DNA of 64,000 bases from Rhodococcus jostii RHA1 (GCF_000014565.1 NC_008268.1:7382501-7446500), one strand, 5' to 3'; counted from the stretch's first letter, positions 1-6,903 are shown. Numbers and translations are program-made. Notes: generated by a model not told the origin, from the sequence alone.

Positions 1-1395
1 CCCCACCCCGGCGTTCCCGACGACCGGGTCGGCGGTGCCGCTCAGCACCAGGACCGGGAGTGTCAGCTCGCCGGGCAGGGCGGGCGGCGCGGTCGCGGGC
101 CAGGAGGTGCACGCGAGCAGTCCGACGGCGGCGTTCGGGCCGAACAGCGGGAACCGCTCACCCCACAGCTTCTGCAGTTCGCGAACGCGGTCGGGTGCGG
201 GCCACTGCTGGCCGTCCGTGCAGCGGGTGATGAACTGGCCGTCGGTCTCGTAGGCCGCCTCGGCCTGCGCGATCGCCGCGAGGATCGGCGCCGTGTTTCC
301 GGCGAGGGCGGCGGACACCGCATCGGACAGGGCTCGGACGCGGCCCTGTTGGTCGCCGCCCGCCGCGGCGAGCGACCCGGACACCGCGGTGAGGAGGGCG
401 TTCGCGGAGACCCGCGGGATCTGGCCGTTCGCGGCGCGGGTGACGGCGTCGGTCGTCGCCGCGCGGGGATCGGCGCCGAGGGAGCAGTTCAGGGCGGTGC
501 ACTGGCGGGCGAACGCGTCGAATGCCGCCTCCTGACCCGCGACCTGCTGTTCGGTGGCGGTCGCGGCATCCACCGTGGTGACGGCGGGGGAGTCGAGGAC
601 GAGTCGGCCGATCCGATCGGGGTACTTGGCGGCGTAGCTGAGCGCGACGGCACTGCCGTTGCCGGTGGCGAGGATCCCGAGCGCATCGACGTCCCAGGTG
701 CGGCGCAGCTCTTCGATGTCGTCGGCGGCGTGGGTGCTGTCGAACGCGAGTTCCTGCGGCTGCAGGTAGTCGGTGCACACGATGGTGGCGTCGCGGCCCA
801 GCGCGGTGACCTTGTCGACCTGGTCACCCGTCCCCGGGTCGAACTGCCCGAGATTCGCCAGGCTGCTGCGGAGCTCCGGAGTGAGGCATTCGATCTCCTG
901 TGAGGAGGCGATGCCGCGGCGGTCCACCGCGACCACCGGTCGCGTCGACAGCAGGGACGTCAGACCGCCGGTGCTCAGCGCGGCGAGCGTCGCGGTCGAC
1001 GACCGGTCCGATCCCGACGTGAGCACCAGGGGGGCCGCGTTCTCGGGGGTGTCGGCGAGGCGTGCCCGCATGGCCCCCATAGTGAAGGAGCCGGGCAGGG
1101 TGCCGCTCTCGTCGACCGCCGACTCGTACGAGCCGCACTCGAAGATCAGCCCGGTGGGCGGCGTCGTTCCCGGGCCAAGGGCGCCGAGGGTGCTCTGCGT
1201 GCAGTCGGTCCACGCCAGATCGTTCTTCGGGGTCTGCAACACGGGCGGGGGAGCGTCGGCGTTCTCGGTCTCGGTCGCGGTGGGTTCGCTGCCGCCGCCC
1301 TCGCGTTCGACCGCCACGTGCGGCCGGTTGGACGGTCCGGCTCCGCACGCGCTGCACACCACGAGAACCATTGCGAGCAACACCGATCTGCGCAT
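1..1395 (-). CDS. Lipoprotein of the TAP-like alpha/beta-hydrolase family, probably catalytically dead; C-terminus outside window
   Basis: The frame is open from an ATG at 1395 to the window edge (465 codons), so the C-terminus is missing. The N-terminus is a short signal peptide ending in a lipobox-like stretch with Cys17, which predicts a membrane-anchored extracytoplasmic protein. The rest reads as an alpha/beta-hydrolase like secreted tripeptidyl aminopeptidases, with the usual strand and helix around residues 240-265. Where the nucleophile elbow (G-x-S-x-G) should be, the sequence is A243-T-G245-N-G, so Ser is replaced by Gly when aligned on the following ALSYAAKYPDR block. The gene lies 23 bp downstream of the RibD-like gene on the same strand, the same pair as Rv2671/Rv2672, so co-transcription is likely. 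It may bind rather than cleave a substrate. Confidence 0.85.
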   Translation of the reverse strand, partial: MRRSVLLAMVLVVCSACGAGPSNRPHVAVEREGGGSEPTATETENADAPPPVLQTPKNDLAWTDCTQSTLGALGPGTTPPTGLIFECGSYESAVDESGTLPGSFTMGAMRARLADTPENAAPLVLTSGSDRSSTATLAALSTGGLTSLLSTRPVVAVDRRGIASSQEIECLTPELRSSLANLGQFDPGTGDQVDKVTALGRDATIVCTDYLQPQELAFDSTHAADDIEELRRTWDVDALGILATGNGSAVALSYAAKYPDRIGRLVLDSPAVTTVDAATATEQQVAGQEAAFDAFARQCTALNCSLGADPRAATTDAVTRAANGQIPRVSANALLTAVSGSLAAAGGDQQGRVRALSDAVSAALAGNTAPILAAIAQAEAAYETDGQFITRCTDGQQWPAPDRVRELQKLWGERFPLFGPNAAVGLLACTSWPATAPPALPGELTLPVLVLSGTADPVVGNAGVG

Positions 1396-1418
1396 GGCGA
1401 CCACCCTGCCAGGTTCCC

Positions 1419-2219
1419 CTACGGGCGGGGCAGCCGCACCCATCTGGTGAGGACGGTGCCGTCGGTGTCGGTGAGGATGTGCGCGGGAGTCATCGCGATG
1501 ATCCGGGCACCCGGCGCGGTGGCGACGCGACCCGCGGTTCCGCCGACGAGTACGGGCGCCGTGGTCAGGCAGACCTCGTCGACGACGTCGTCCGCGGTCA
1601 GCCGGCCGAACAGGCTCGGGCCGCCCTCGCAGAGCACACGGCGCAATCCGAGATGCTCGAGGGCGGCGATCAGCCCGTCGCCGCTGATCTGCCCGTCGCC
1701 GGCGGTCACGATCCGCGCACCCGCGTCGGCGAGAGCACGGACCCGCCCCGGGTCCGCGTCCGTGCACGTGACGACGATCGGGGCCACCTCCGTGTCGGTG
1801 AACAGGCGTGACTGCGGGTCGAGGTGGGCGCGTGCCGACACGACGGCGATCGGCGGGACCTCCGGCATCCCCGACGCCACCCGACGTCGTCTACCTTCAG
1901 CGTGAATGCGCGCCCCGCCGTAGTTCTCCACCCGGACGGTTCCGGCCCCGACCAGCACGACGTCGGCCAACTCCCGCAGTGTTTCGAAGACCAGCCTGTC
2001 CGCCGGTGTGCCGAGCGCCCCGCTGACCCCGTCCACGGAGACGGCGCCGTCGATGCTGCTCACGAAGTTGACGCGGACCCAGGGTCGCGGGGTCTCCGCC
2101 GGGTACGCATACAGGTCGCGCAGTGCGTTCGCGGTCGATTCGCTGGACTCCGGGCGGGCAGGCGGACTGTCCGGTGTGAAAAATGTCGCAATATGTACAC
2201 GGTGCATGTTGGTGATCAC
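1419..2219 (-). CDS. Pyrimidine reductase family protein (RibD C-terminal domain type, Rv2671-like)
   Basis: The product is 266 aa, or 262 aa if Met5 is the start. It is a single RibD C-terminal/DHFR-like reductase domain without the N-terminal deaminase. Recognisable blocks are VNFVSSIDGAVSVDG, LRELADVVLVGAGTVR (NADPH-site region) and LCEGGPSLFGRL near the C-terminus. RibD-type reductases reduce the ribosylamino-pyrimidine of riboflavin synthesis. The mycobacterial homologue Rv2671 is also known to act as a back-up dihydrofolate reductase. The gene is divergent from the ATPase gene starting at 2242, leaving only 22 bp for control signals. The exact substrate here is inference from the family. 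Confidence 0.85.
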   Translation of the reverse strand: MITNMHRVHIATFFTPDSPPARPESSESTANALRDLYAYPAETPRPWVRVNFVSSIDGAVSVDGVSGALGTPADRLVFETLRELADVVLVGAGTVRVENYGGARIHAEGRRRRVASGMPEVPPIAVVSARAHLDPQSRLFTDTEVAPIVVTCTDADPGRVRALADAGARIVTAGDGQISGDGLIAALEHLGLRRVLCEGGPSLFGRLTADDVVDEVCLTTAPVLVGGTAGRVATAPGARIIAMTPAHILTDTDGTVLTRWVRLPRP

Positions 2220-2241
2220 AACACGTGGATACGCTGCTTGT

Positions 2242-3258
2242 ATGCATGCACGTCTTGTCGATCGCAGCCCCGTGGTACCGGCTGATCAGTTGGTAGCTCA
2301 GATGGTGCCCCCGGCCATGTTCGACGAGGTGAGCTTCGCGTCGTACATCCCCGACCCAGCAGAACCCAGCCAGGCCGCCGCGGTCCAGACGGCCGAGGAG
2401 TTCGCGAAGAAGGTCGTGAAGATCCGCAGCGGCGGACGACGCGGCCTGTTCGGGAAGAAGACGCAGGCCACCGGTGCCGGTCTCTACCTCGACGGCGGCT
2501 TCGGCGTCGGCAAGACCCACCTTCTGGCCTCGATCTTCCACAGCGTCCCGTCGCCCAAGGCGTTCGGCACGTTCGTGGAGCTGACGCACGTCGTCGGTGC
2601 CCTCGGTTTCAACAAGGCCGTCGAGCAGCTGTCCGGCCACAGCGTTCTCTGCATCGACGAATTCGAACTCGACGACCCGGGCGACACCATGCTGGTGTCC
2701 CGCCTGCTGTCGGAATTGTCGGCGCGCGGCGTGTCCATCGTGGCGACGTCGAACACCCTGCCGGGCCAGCTCGGTGAAGGACGATTCGCCGCGCAGGACT
2801 TCCTGCGCGAGATCAAGAAGCTCGGCTCGATCTTCGAGACGATCCGCGTCGACGGCCCCGACTACCGGCACCGCGACCTGCCACCGGCCCCGGACCCGAT
2901 CTCCTCGGAGGAGCTCGCCGAGCGCGCCGACAGCATCCCCGGCGCCACCCTCGACGACTTCGACGCGCTGTGCAAGCACCTCAGCACGCTGCACCCGTCC
3001 CGCTACAACAAGCTGGTCGAGGGCATCCCGGCCGTCTTCCTGGATGGCGTCCACCCCGCCGAGGACCAGTCGGTCGCGCTGCGCCTGGTGGTCCTCGCCG
3101 ACCGCCTGTACGACGCGAGCATCCCGGTCACCGTGGCCGGGGCCAAGCTCGACGCGATCTTCACTCCCGAGATGCTGGCCGGTGGGTACCGGAAGAAGTA
3201 CCTGCGTGCCACGTCGCGCCTGCTCGCACTGTCGCGCTTCGAGGTCGCCGCGAGCTGA
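2242..3258 (+). CDS. zapE: AFG1/ZapE-family P-loop ATPase
   Basis: The product is 338 aa from the ATG at 2242. The frame is open further upstream, but that part overlaps the divergent RibD-like gene and is unlike the family. Walker A is G-F-G-V-G-K91-T and Walker B is L-C-I-D139-E-F-E. The sensor/R-finger region follows, with the family block SRLLSELSARGVSIVATSNT. Bacterial members are called ZapE (division-ring associated in E. coli); mitochondrial AFG1 is linked to turnover of respiratory proteins. The position next to the RibD-like and GNAT genes matches Rv2670c. The role in this organism is not settled by sequence. Confidence 0.88.
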   Translation: MHARLVDRSPVVPADQLVAQMVPPAMFDEVSFASYIPDPAEPSQAAAVQTAEEFAKKVVKIRSGGRRGLFGKKTQATGAGLYLDGGFGVGKTHLLASIFHSVPSPKAFGTFVELTHVVGALGFNKAVEQLSGHSVLCIDEFELDDPGDTMLVSRLLSELSARGVSIVATSNTLPGQLGEGRFAAQDFLREIKKLGSIFETIRVDGPDYRHRDLPPAPDPISSEELAERADSIPGATLDDFDALCKHLSTLHPSRYNKLVEGIPAVFLDGVHPAEDQSVALRLVVLADRLYDASIPVTVAGAKLDAIFTPEMLAGGYRKKYLRATSRLLALSRFEVAAS

Positions 3259-3267
3259 CCCAGCTCG

Positions 3268-3798
3268 TCACAGCGCCCGCTGCATCACGAAATCGTGGTG
3301 CAGCTGGGTGCCGACGAGGAAGGTCTTCGTTCCGACCTGCGTGAATCCGTGCTTCGCGTAGAAGCGCTGGGCGCGCACATTCTCCTGGTTGACGCCGAGC
3401 CACAGCCCGGCGGACCCCGCGGCCACGGCGCGTTCGACGATGGCGTCCATCAGCGCGGACGCGACACCGGTCCCGTGATTGCCGGGGAGCACGTACAGCT
3501 TGCTGATCTCGGTGGTCGGCCGCAGCGTCACGGCCCTGCCGACATCCGGGTCGGCGGGTTCACCGTCGATCAGCATCGCGTAGCCGACGATCGCCCCGCC
3601 GTGGGTGACCTTCAGGACGGTGCGGTTCGGGTCGGTGAGGTACTCCGAGAACCGTTCGGCCGACAGCACGTCGTCGATGAAGGCAGCAATGTCGTCCTGT
3701 GTCGCGCCGGGTGGGCACGCGAGAGGGAACGTTGCCGCGGCGACGTCGGCGATCGCCTCGGAATCCCAGATCCCCGCCGGGTCTATCTCGACAGTCAC
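3268..3798 (-). CDS. GNAT-family N-acetyltransferase (Rv2669-like)
   Basis: The product is 176 aa starting at a GTG (3798) whose last bases overlap the TGA of the upstream small gene (GTGA), which decides the start over a longer open frame. The acetyl-CoA binding motif A is visible as LYVLPGNHGTGVASALMD, with the following beta strand GLWLGVNQENVRAQRFYAKHGF typical of the GNAT fold. The acceptor substrate is unknown. It converges on the zapE gene with a 9 bp gap. It appears to be the last gene of a minus-strand unit with the MFS gene and the small L7/L12-like gene. Confidence 0.85.
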   Translation of the reverse strand: MTVEIDPAGIWDSEAIADVAAATFPLACPPGATQDDIAAFIDDVLSAERFSEYLTDPNRTVLKVTHGGAIVGYAMLIDGEPADPDVGRAVTLRPTTEISKLYVLPGNHGTGVASALMDAIVERAVAAGSAGLWLGVNQENVRAQRFYAKHGFTQVGTKTFLVGTQLHHDFVMQRAL

Positions 3799-4007
3799 AG
3801 CTGATCCACCGCGTCCTTCGCTTCCCGAAGTGTCATTCCCGTACTGTCCCGCAGCCGGGTGATCGCCGCAACGGTCTTGATCGACTCGATCGTCCCGGGG
3901 TGTGCGAGCCGCCACGAGCGGACCGTGACGAGACCGGCACCGCGACGTAGACGATCGCCACGGCGGTCACGAACGATCCCCGAGTCGGCATATCCTAAGT
4001 AGAACAT
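3795..4007 (-). CDS. Small protein with ribosomal L7/L12 C-terminal-like tail
   Basis: The predicted product is 70 aa. Its last 30 residues (IKTVAAITRLRDSTGMTLREAKDAVDQL region) match the ribosome-factor-binding fold of the L7/L12 C-terminal domain (I-x-V-I-K..R..TGLGLKEAKDLV). Actinobacteria carry small membrane proteins of this type. Here the N-terminal half of the open frame is arginine-rich and unlike that family, whereas the +1 frame from 3976 encodes a hydrophobic stretch (FVTAVAIVYVAVPV). A frameshift may therefore have separated a membrane anchor from the conserved tail. The stop overlaps the GNAT start, and the MFS gene ends 6 bp upstream. Confidence 0.5.
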   Translation of the reverse strand: MFYLGYADSGIVRDRRGDRLRRGAGLVTVRSWRLAHPGTIESIKTVAAITRLRDSTGMTLREAKDAVDQL

Positions 4008-4013
4008 CTGCCG

Positions 4014-5234
4014 TCAGTCGCGATCCGGGGTCCACTCGGATTGCCGGTCCCGGTCCCGGTCCGGGGCGAATGCGGGGGCGAGCACGACGAGCCCCACCGC
4101 GAACAGGAGTGGGACCACGAACCCGATCCGCAGGCTGGTCGCGGCGGCCACGCCGCCGACGATCGCCCCGCCCACGAGCGTGCCCACGTAGTTGAACAGG
4201 TTGATCCGCGCCACGACGTCGTCCACCTGGCCGGTGGGTGCCAGCCGGCCGGCGGCGCTGAAACACAGGGGAGCGACGACCGGCACGCCGAGGCCCACGA
4301 CGAGGAATCCGGCGATCGCGACGGCCGGGGACGGGGCGAGCACGACGACCGTCAATCCGGCGACACCGACCGCCGAACCCGCACGGACGACGGCGATCTC
4401 GCCGTACTTCGCCACCCAGAAGTCGCCGGTCAGACGCGACACCACAGCCGCGCACTGGTATGCGGCCAGTGCCAGGGCGGCCGTGCCGGCGTCCGCGAGC
4501 AGAACGTTCCGGACGTACAGCGCGGACCAGTTGCCGACACCGAAATCGATGGCGTAGAACAACGCCATCGCGGTGCCGAGCGCGAGCAGCGCTCGGATCG
4601 GAACCGGCACGGGCACAGGGCCGGTCGACGGCGGGGCGGTGCCCGCCGGCTCCTGACGGGCCAGGAGCCGGGGGCCGCAGACGGCGAGGCCGACGGCCAC
4701 GACGAGCGCCGCCACCAGTTGCGCGCCGGTCACGCTGACGTCGAGGGCGGAGGTGGCGGCGACGAAGAGTGCACCCGCAATCGCGCCGACGCTCCACACC
4801 GCGTGGAACGACGACAGGATGAAACGGCCGTACGCGCGCTGGATCGACACCGCCTGCATGTTGGCGGCGGCGTCGACGATGCCCAGCCCGGCGCCGTACA
4901 CGGACAGGCAGACGAAGAACGCCGCGGTGTTCGGGCTGAAACCGAGGGCGCCACCGGCGACCGCGATGGTCGCGAGCCCGAGCTGCAGCGCCGACCTGCT
5001 GGAGAATCGGCGGGCCAGGTGCTCGGCGAGGACGCTTCCCGCCCCGGCGATGAGAGACACCGTCACGACCGCGACCACGATGACCGTGGCGTCGAACCCG
5101 AATCGGTCCTGGTACTGCGGCAGTTGGGTGAGGACGGCCGCGAGGAGAAAACCCTGCAGGCCGAATGCGCCCGCAGCGGCGATCCGTGCCGAGCGGTGGT
5201 CCGCGGACACGTCTGCGCGTGGTGAATCCGTCAT
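4014..5234 (-). CDS. Major facilitator superfamily transporter
   Basis: The product is 406 aa, close to the usual 12-helix MFS length. It starts at ATG 5234; an in-frame ATG further upstream would add a polar stretch with no membrane segment. Hydrophobic segments alternate with short charged loops, and the loop 2-3 region reads VLAEHLARRFSSR, as in drug/sugar MFS carriers. The second half repeats the pattern (VVSRLTGDFWVAKYG). Substrate and direction cannot be told from sequence. It is the first gene of a minus-strand unit with the L7/L12-like protein and the GNAT gene, and an inverted repeat lies 33 bp before its start codon. Confidence 0.85.
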   Translation of the reverse strand: MTDSPRADVSADHRSARIAAAGAFGLQGFLLAAVLTQLPQYQDRFGFDATVIVVAVVTVSLIAGAGSVLAEHLARRFSSRSALQLGLATIAVAGGALGFSPNTAAFFVCLSVYGAGLGIVDAAANMQAVSIQRAYGRFILSSFHAVWSVGAIAGALFVAATSALDVSVTGAQLVAALVVAVGLAVCGPRLLARQEPAGTAPPSTGPVPVPVPIRALLALGTAMALFYAIDFGVGNWSALYVRNVLLADAGTAALALAAYQCAAVVSRLTGDFWVAKYGEIAVVRAGSAVGVAGLTVVVLAPSPAVAIAGFLVVGLGVPVVAPLCFSAAGRLAPTGQVDDVVARINLFNYVGTLVGGAIVGGVAAATSLRIGFVVPLLFAVGLVVLAPAFAPDRDRDRQSEWTPDRD

Positions 5235-5266
5235 GGAGTCGGCCTTCGGTAGAGGATATCCGATCG

Positions 5267-5284
5267 ATTGGACGAGTGTCCAAT
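5267..5284. promoter_or_regulatory. Perfect inverted repeat upstream of the MFS gene, possible operator
   Basis: ATTGGAC-GAGT-GTCCAAT is a perfect 7-bp inverted repeat with a 4-bp spacer, located 33-50 bp upstream of the MFS start. The size and symmetry suit a TetR- or MarR-type dimer. No regulator gene is adjacent, so the cognate factor is unknown. The rest of the gene-free stretch 5235-5531 holds the hairpin and palindrome listed next and no coding sequence that I can support. Confidence 0.45.
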
Positions 5285-5366
5285 ACTTTGCGGGGATGTG
5301 CAGCGTTCTCCGAAGGGGCGGGCGAAATGTCCGAAAGCGGGGTGTGTGAGGTGCCTGGACCAAGAC

Positions 5367-5406
5367 TGAGCCCCAGCCTTGGATGGGGGGTCATGGCTGG
5401 GGCTCA
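5367..5406. terminator. Strong 12-bp hairpin in the intergenic region
   Basis: TGAGCCCCAGCC (5367-5378) pairs perfectly with GGCTGGGGCTCA (5395-5406) around a 16-nt loop. No T-tract follows on either strand. It lies between two divergent transcription units, so an ordinary end-of-gene terminator role is odd. It could end an unseen short transcript or be a protein site. Confidence 0.4.
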
Positions 5407-5444
5407 TTGCCATCGGGGGGGTGGATGGCAAGTTCGACGATACA

Positions 5445-5458
5445 TGAGGAATTCCTCA
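5445..5458. promoter_or_regulatory. 14-bp perfect palindrome, possible operator for the leader/LeuA-domain unit
   Basis: TGAGGAATTCCTCA is a perfect palindrome about 75 bp upstream of the predicted -35 element of the leader peptide promoter. It has no sequence support beyond the symmetry. Confidence 0.35.
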
Positions 5459-5531
5459 CGTTCCAGATGCAGCGGTAACGATTTCGTCACCCGCCCGTCA
5501 CCGGCGGTCGGCGCGGCACCGTGAATCGGGG

Positions 5532-5561
5532 TTGTCTCTGCGGACGGTTGTCGCTTACAGT
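5532..5561 (+). promoter_or_regulatory. Promoter of the leader peptide, giving a leaderless start
   Basis: TTGTCT (5532-5537), an 18-bp spacer and TACAGT (5556-5561) resemble a principal-sigma promoter. The expected start point, 6-8 nt after the -10 box, falls on the ATG of the leader peptide (5569). The leader would then be translated from a leaderless transcript, which is common in mycobacteria and rhodococci. There is no Shine-Dalgarno before 5569, in agreement. Confidence 0.55.
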
Positions 5562-5568
5562 GTCATCC

Positions 5569-5610
5569 ATGCAGCGCATTCTCGTAGTTCTCCGCCGTAG
5601 CGGGGTCTGA
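5569..5610 (+). CDS. Thirteen-residue leader peptide rich in branched-chain residues
   Basis: The reading frame encodes MQRILVVLRRSGV and a TGA. Five of 13 residues, residues 4-8, are a consecutive Ile-Leu-Val-Val-Leu run, and Val is also the last codon. Such clusters are typical of attenuation leader peptides for branched-chain amino-acid genes, and leuA leaders are described in actinobacteria. The peptide begins at the predicted transcription start and ends 72 nt before the ATG of the LeuA-domain gene. The mRNA of its Ile-Leu-Val codons is complementary to the ribosome-binding region of that gene (see the leader RNA entry). Confidence 0.65.
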   Translation: MQRILVVLRRSGV

Positions 5611-5685
5611 TACGGACCGACCCCTCGCTGCGGGTCGTTGAGCTACGCGTTGGTCCTCCCTTCTTTCAGGAAGACCACGAGAATG
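5577..5685 (+). promoter_or_regulatory. Leader RNA with alternative pairings and ribosome-site sequestration
   Basis: Leader codons 5577-5589 (CATTCTCGTAGTT) are complementary to 5673-5685 (GACCACGAGAATG), which covers the end of the Shine-Dalgarno and the start codon of the LeuA-domain gene: nine consecutive pairs plus flanking ones. Two local stems exclude each other: GGGGTC (5602-5607) with GACCCC (5619-5624), and CGACCC (5618-5623) with GGGTCG (5632-5637). A third stem, GGTC..GACC, surrounds 5652-5676. A ribosome stalled on the Ile-Leu-Val codons would keep the complementary strand occupied and leave the start site free. This is inference from base pairing only. Confidence 0.55.
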
Positions 5686-6171
5686 AGTACCAACACTTCT
5701 TTCGCCTCATCCTTTCCCTCGTCGACACCGGCCGCCGACCCGTTCGCCGCGCGCCACGGCAGGTCGCTGCCACGGGAACTCCGCACCGAATCCGCCGGAA
5801 TGGCGTGGTCCGTGTTCGAGGCCGCCTACGCGCCGTCCACCGGACCGTTCCGTCTGGGCAGTTGGTCGGAAACGAAGACCGGCCCCGGGATGTGGGATTT
5901 CGAAGCGACGCTCGGTATCGGCGAATCGATCCGCAAGACCGGTGCGAGCGCGCCCGGTCCGGTGGCCGCCATGACCTCGATGCTGTACGACGCGGGGTGT
6001 GCGATGGAGATCCTGTCTTTTCATCAGCACGAGATCGGGCACCGCACCGCGACATTCCTGCTCTGCGAGCGCGACGGCATCAGGCTCTGGGCGATGGGAA
6101 TCGGTGAATCCCACACGGAATCGACTCTGCGTGCGATGATCTCCGGCGCCAACCGGCTCCAGCCCGCCTGA
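5683..6171 (+). CDS. Stand-alone 2-isopropylmalate synthase regulatory (LeuA allosteric) domain protein
   Basis: The product is 162 aa. It starts at the ATG preceded by AGGAAG with a 9-nt spacing. From about residue 25 it follows the end of actinobacterial LeuA: the linker (SLPRELR, then the M..VFEAAY block), then the leucine-binding regulatory domain with GPVAAMTSMLYDAG, MEILSFHQHEIG and the closing block WAMGIGESHTESTLRAMISG. The TIM-barrel catalytic domain is absent, so it cannot itself make isopropylmalate. It could bind leucine, form mixed dimers with LeuA, or act as a sensor. It is preceded by a branched-chain-rich leader peptide and followed by a strong hairpin, so it looks like a single-gene unit. 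Confidence 0.75.
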   Translation: MSTNTSFASSFPSSTPAADPFAARHGRSLPRELRTESAGMAWSVFEAAYAPSTGPFRLGSWSETKTGPGMWDFEATLGIGESIRKTGASAPGPVAAMTSMLYDAGCAMEILSFHQHEIGHRTATFLLCERDGIRLWAMGIGESHTESTLRAMISGANRLQPA

Positions 6172-6181
6172 TACCCGGACA

Positions 6182-6218
6182 ACAGTTCAGCCCCGGTCGA
6201 GGACCGGGGCTGAACTGT
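6182..6218. terminator. 17-bp hairpin between the LeuA-domain gene and the tRNA operon
   Basis: Positions 6182-6198 pair perfectly with 6202-6218 around a 3-nt loop. The stem is symmetric, so it can serve both the plus-strand LeuA-domain gene and the minus-strand tRNA operon that ends at 6248. There is no long T-tract, as often seen in actinobacteria. Confidence 0.75.
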
Positions 6219-6247
6219 CGTGAACTGTTCGGTTGACAGTGAACTGG

Positions 6248-6319
6248 TGCGCGATACTGGGATTGAACCAGTGACCTCTTCCGTGTCAGGGAAGCGCTCT
6301 CCCGCTGAGCTAATCGCGC
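6248..6319 (-). tRNA. tRNA-Val (GAC), copy 1
   Basis: The cloverleaf folds with a 7-bp acceptor stem GCGCGAT/ATCGCGC, a D-arm GCTC..GAGC, anticodon stem CTTCC/GGAAG with loop CTGACAC (anticodon GAC) and T-arm ACTGG-TTCAATC-CCAGT. It is 72 nt, with no encoded CCA. It is identical to the copy at 6486-6557 and is the distal gene of the five-tRNA minus-strand operon. Confidence 0.95.
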
Positions 6320-6335
6320 GGGATGGAGAAAAGAG

Positions 6336-6408
6336 AGCGGACGACGGGATTCGAACCCGCGACCCCAACCTTGGCAAGGTTGTGCGCTACCAGCTGCGCC
6401 ACGTCCGC
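6336..6408 (-). tRNA. tRNA-Gly (GCC), copy 1
   Basis: Acceptor stem GCGGACG/CGTCCGC, anticodon stem CAACC/GGTTG with loop TTGCCAA (anticodon GCC), and T-loop TTCGAAT. It is 73 nt, with discriminator T and no encoded CCA. It is identical to the copy at 6654-6726. Confidence 0.95.
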
Positions 6409-6485
6409 ATTCGTGAAAGCCCCCGGGCTGGGGGCCGTCACTGGTCGAGCAAGTAAAACAGTCGTGCATCTATCATCTATCTCGG

Positions 6486-6557
6486 TGCGCGATACTGGGA
6501 TTGAACCAGTGACCTCTTCCGTGTCAGGGAAGCGCTCTCCCGCTGAGCTAATCGCGC
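6486..6557 (-). tRNA. tRNA-Val (GAC), copy 2
   Basis: Same 72-nt sequence as copy 1, with anticodon GAC in loop CTGACAC. It sits immediately before tRNA-Cys (1-nt gap) in the minus-strand operon. Confidence 0.95.
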
Positions 6558-6558
6558 G

Positions 6559-6629
6559 AGGTGGAGACGGGAATCGAACCCGTGTGCACGGCTTTGCAGG
6601 CCGTTGCCTCACCACTCGGCCACTCCACC
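6559..6629 (-). tRNA. tRNA-Cys (GCA)
   Basis: Acceptor stem GGTGGAG/CTCCACC, anticodon stem ACGGC/GCCGT with loop CTGCAAA (anticodon GCA), T-loop TTCGATT. It is 71 nt with discriminator T. It is single copy in this cluster. Confidence 0.95.
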
Positions 6630-6653
6630 GTGAAGGTTGAGTCCAACCTCTCG

Positions 6654-6726
6654 AGCGGACGACGGGATTCGAACCCGCGACCCCAACCTTGGCAAGGTTG
6701 TGCGCTACCAGCTGCGCCACGTCCGC
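6654..6726 (-). tRNA. tRNA-Gly (GCC), copy 2
   Basis: Identical to copy 1 over 73 nt, with anticodon GCC. It is the promoter-proximal gene of the minus-strand tRNA operon. Confidence 0.95.
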
Positions 6727-6743
6727 ATGCACCCTGTAACTCG

Positions 6744-6759
6744 CGGAGAATGTTCTCCG
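6744..6759 (-). repeat. Palindrome in the leader of the tRNA operon
   Basis: CGGAGAA-TG-TTCTCCG is a 7-bp perfect inverted repeat between the predicted promoter and the first tRNA. It may form a hairpin in the precursor leader or be a regulator site. Confidence 0.4.
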
Positions 6760-6773
6760 TGGTGCGGTTGAGA

Positions 6774-6803
6774 ACATTAGCCGACCATCCGCGATAGTTA
6801 CAA
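6774..6803 (-). promoter_or_regulatory. Promoter of the Gly-Cys-Val-Gly-Val tRNA operon
   Basis: Read on the minus strand: TTGTAA (6803-6798), an 18-bp spacer, and TAATGT (6779-6774). Both boxes are close to the principal-sigma consensus. They lie about 47 bp upstream of the first tRNA (copy 2 of tRNA-Gly), which suits a stable-RNA operon. Confidence 0.6.
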
Positions 6804-6903
6804 ATCTGCAGGTCAAGGCATCAGACGGTGAACTACGCATGAACGACGCCGGGTCGCGGACGTGCCGCGGGCGGGGGTCGACACGAATCCCAGCGACGTG
6901 ATT

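Noticed and set aside
4041..5225. Long plus-strand open frame opposite the MFS gene
   Set aside because: Composition is Arg/His/Asp-rich repeats with no membrane or domain pattern, while the minus strand encodes a clear MFS protein.
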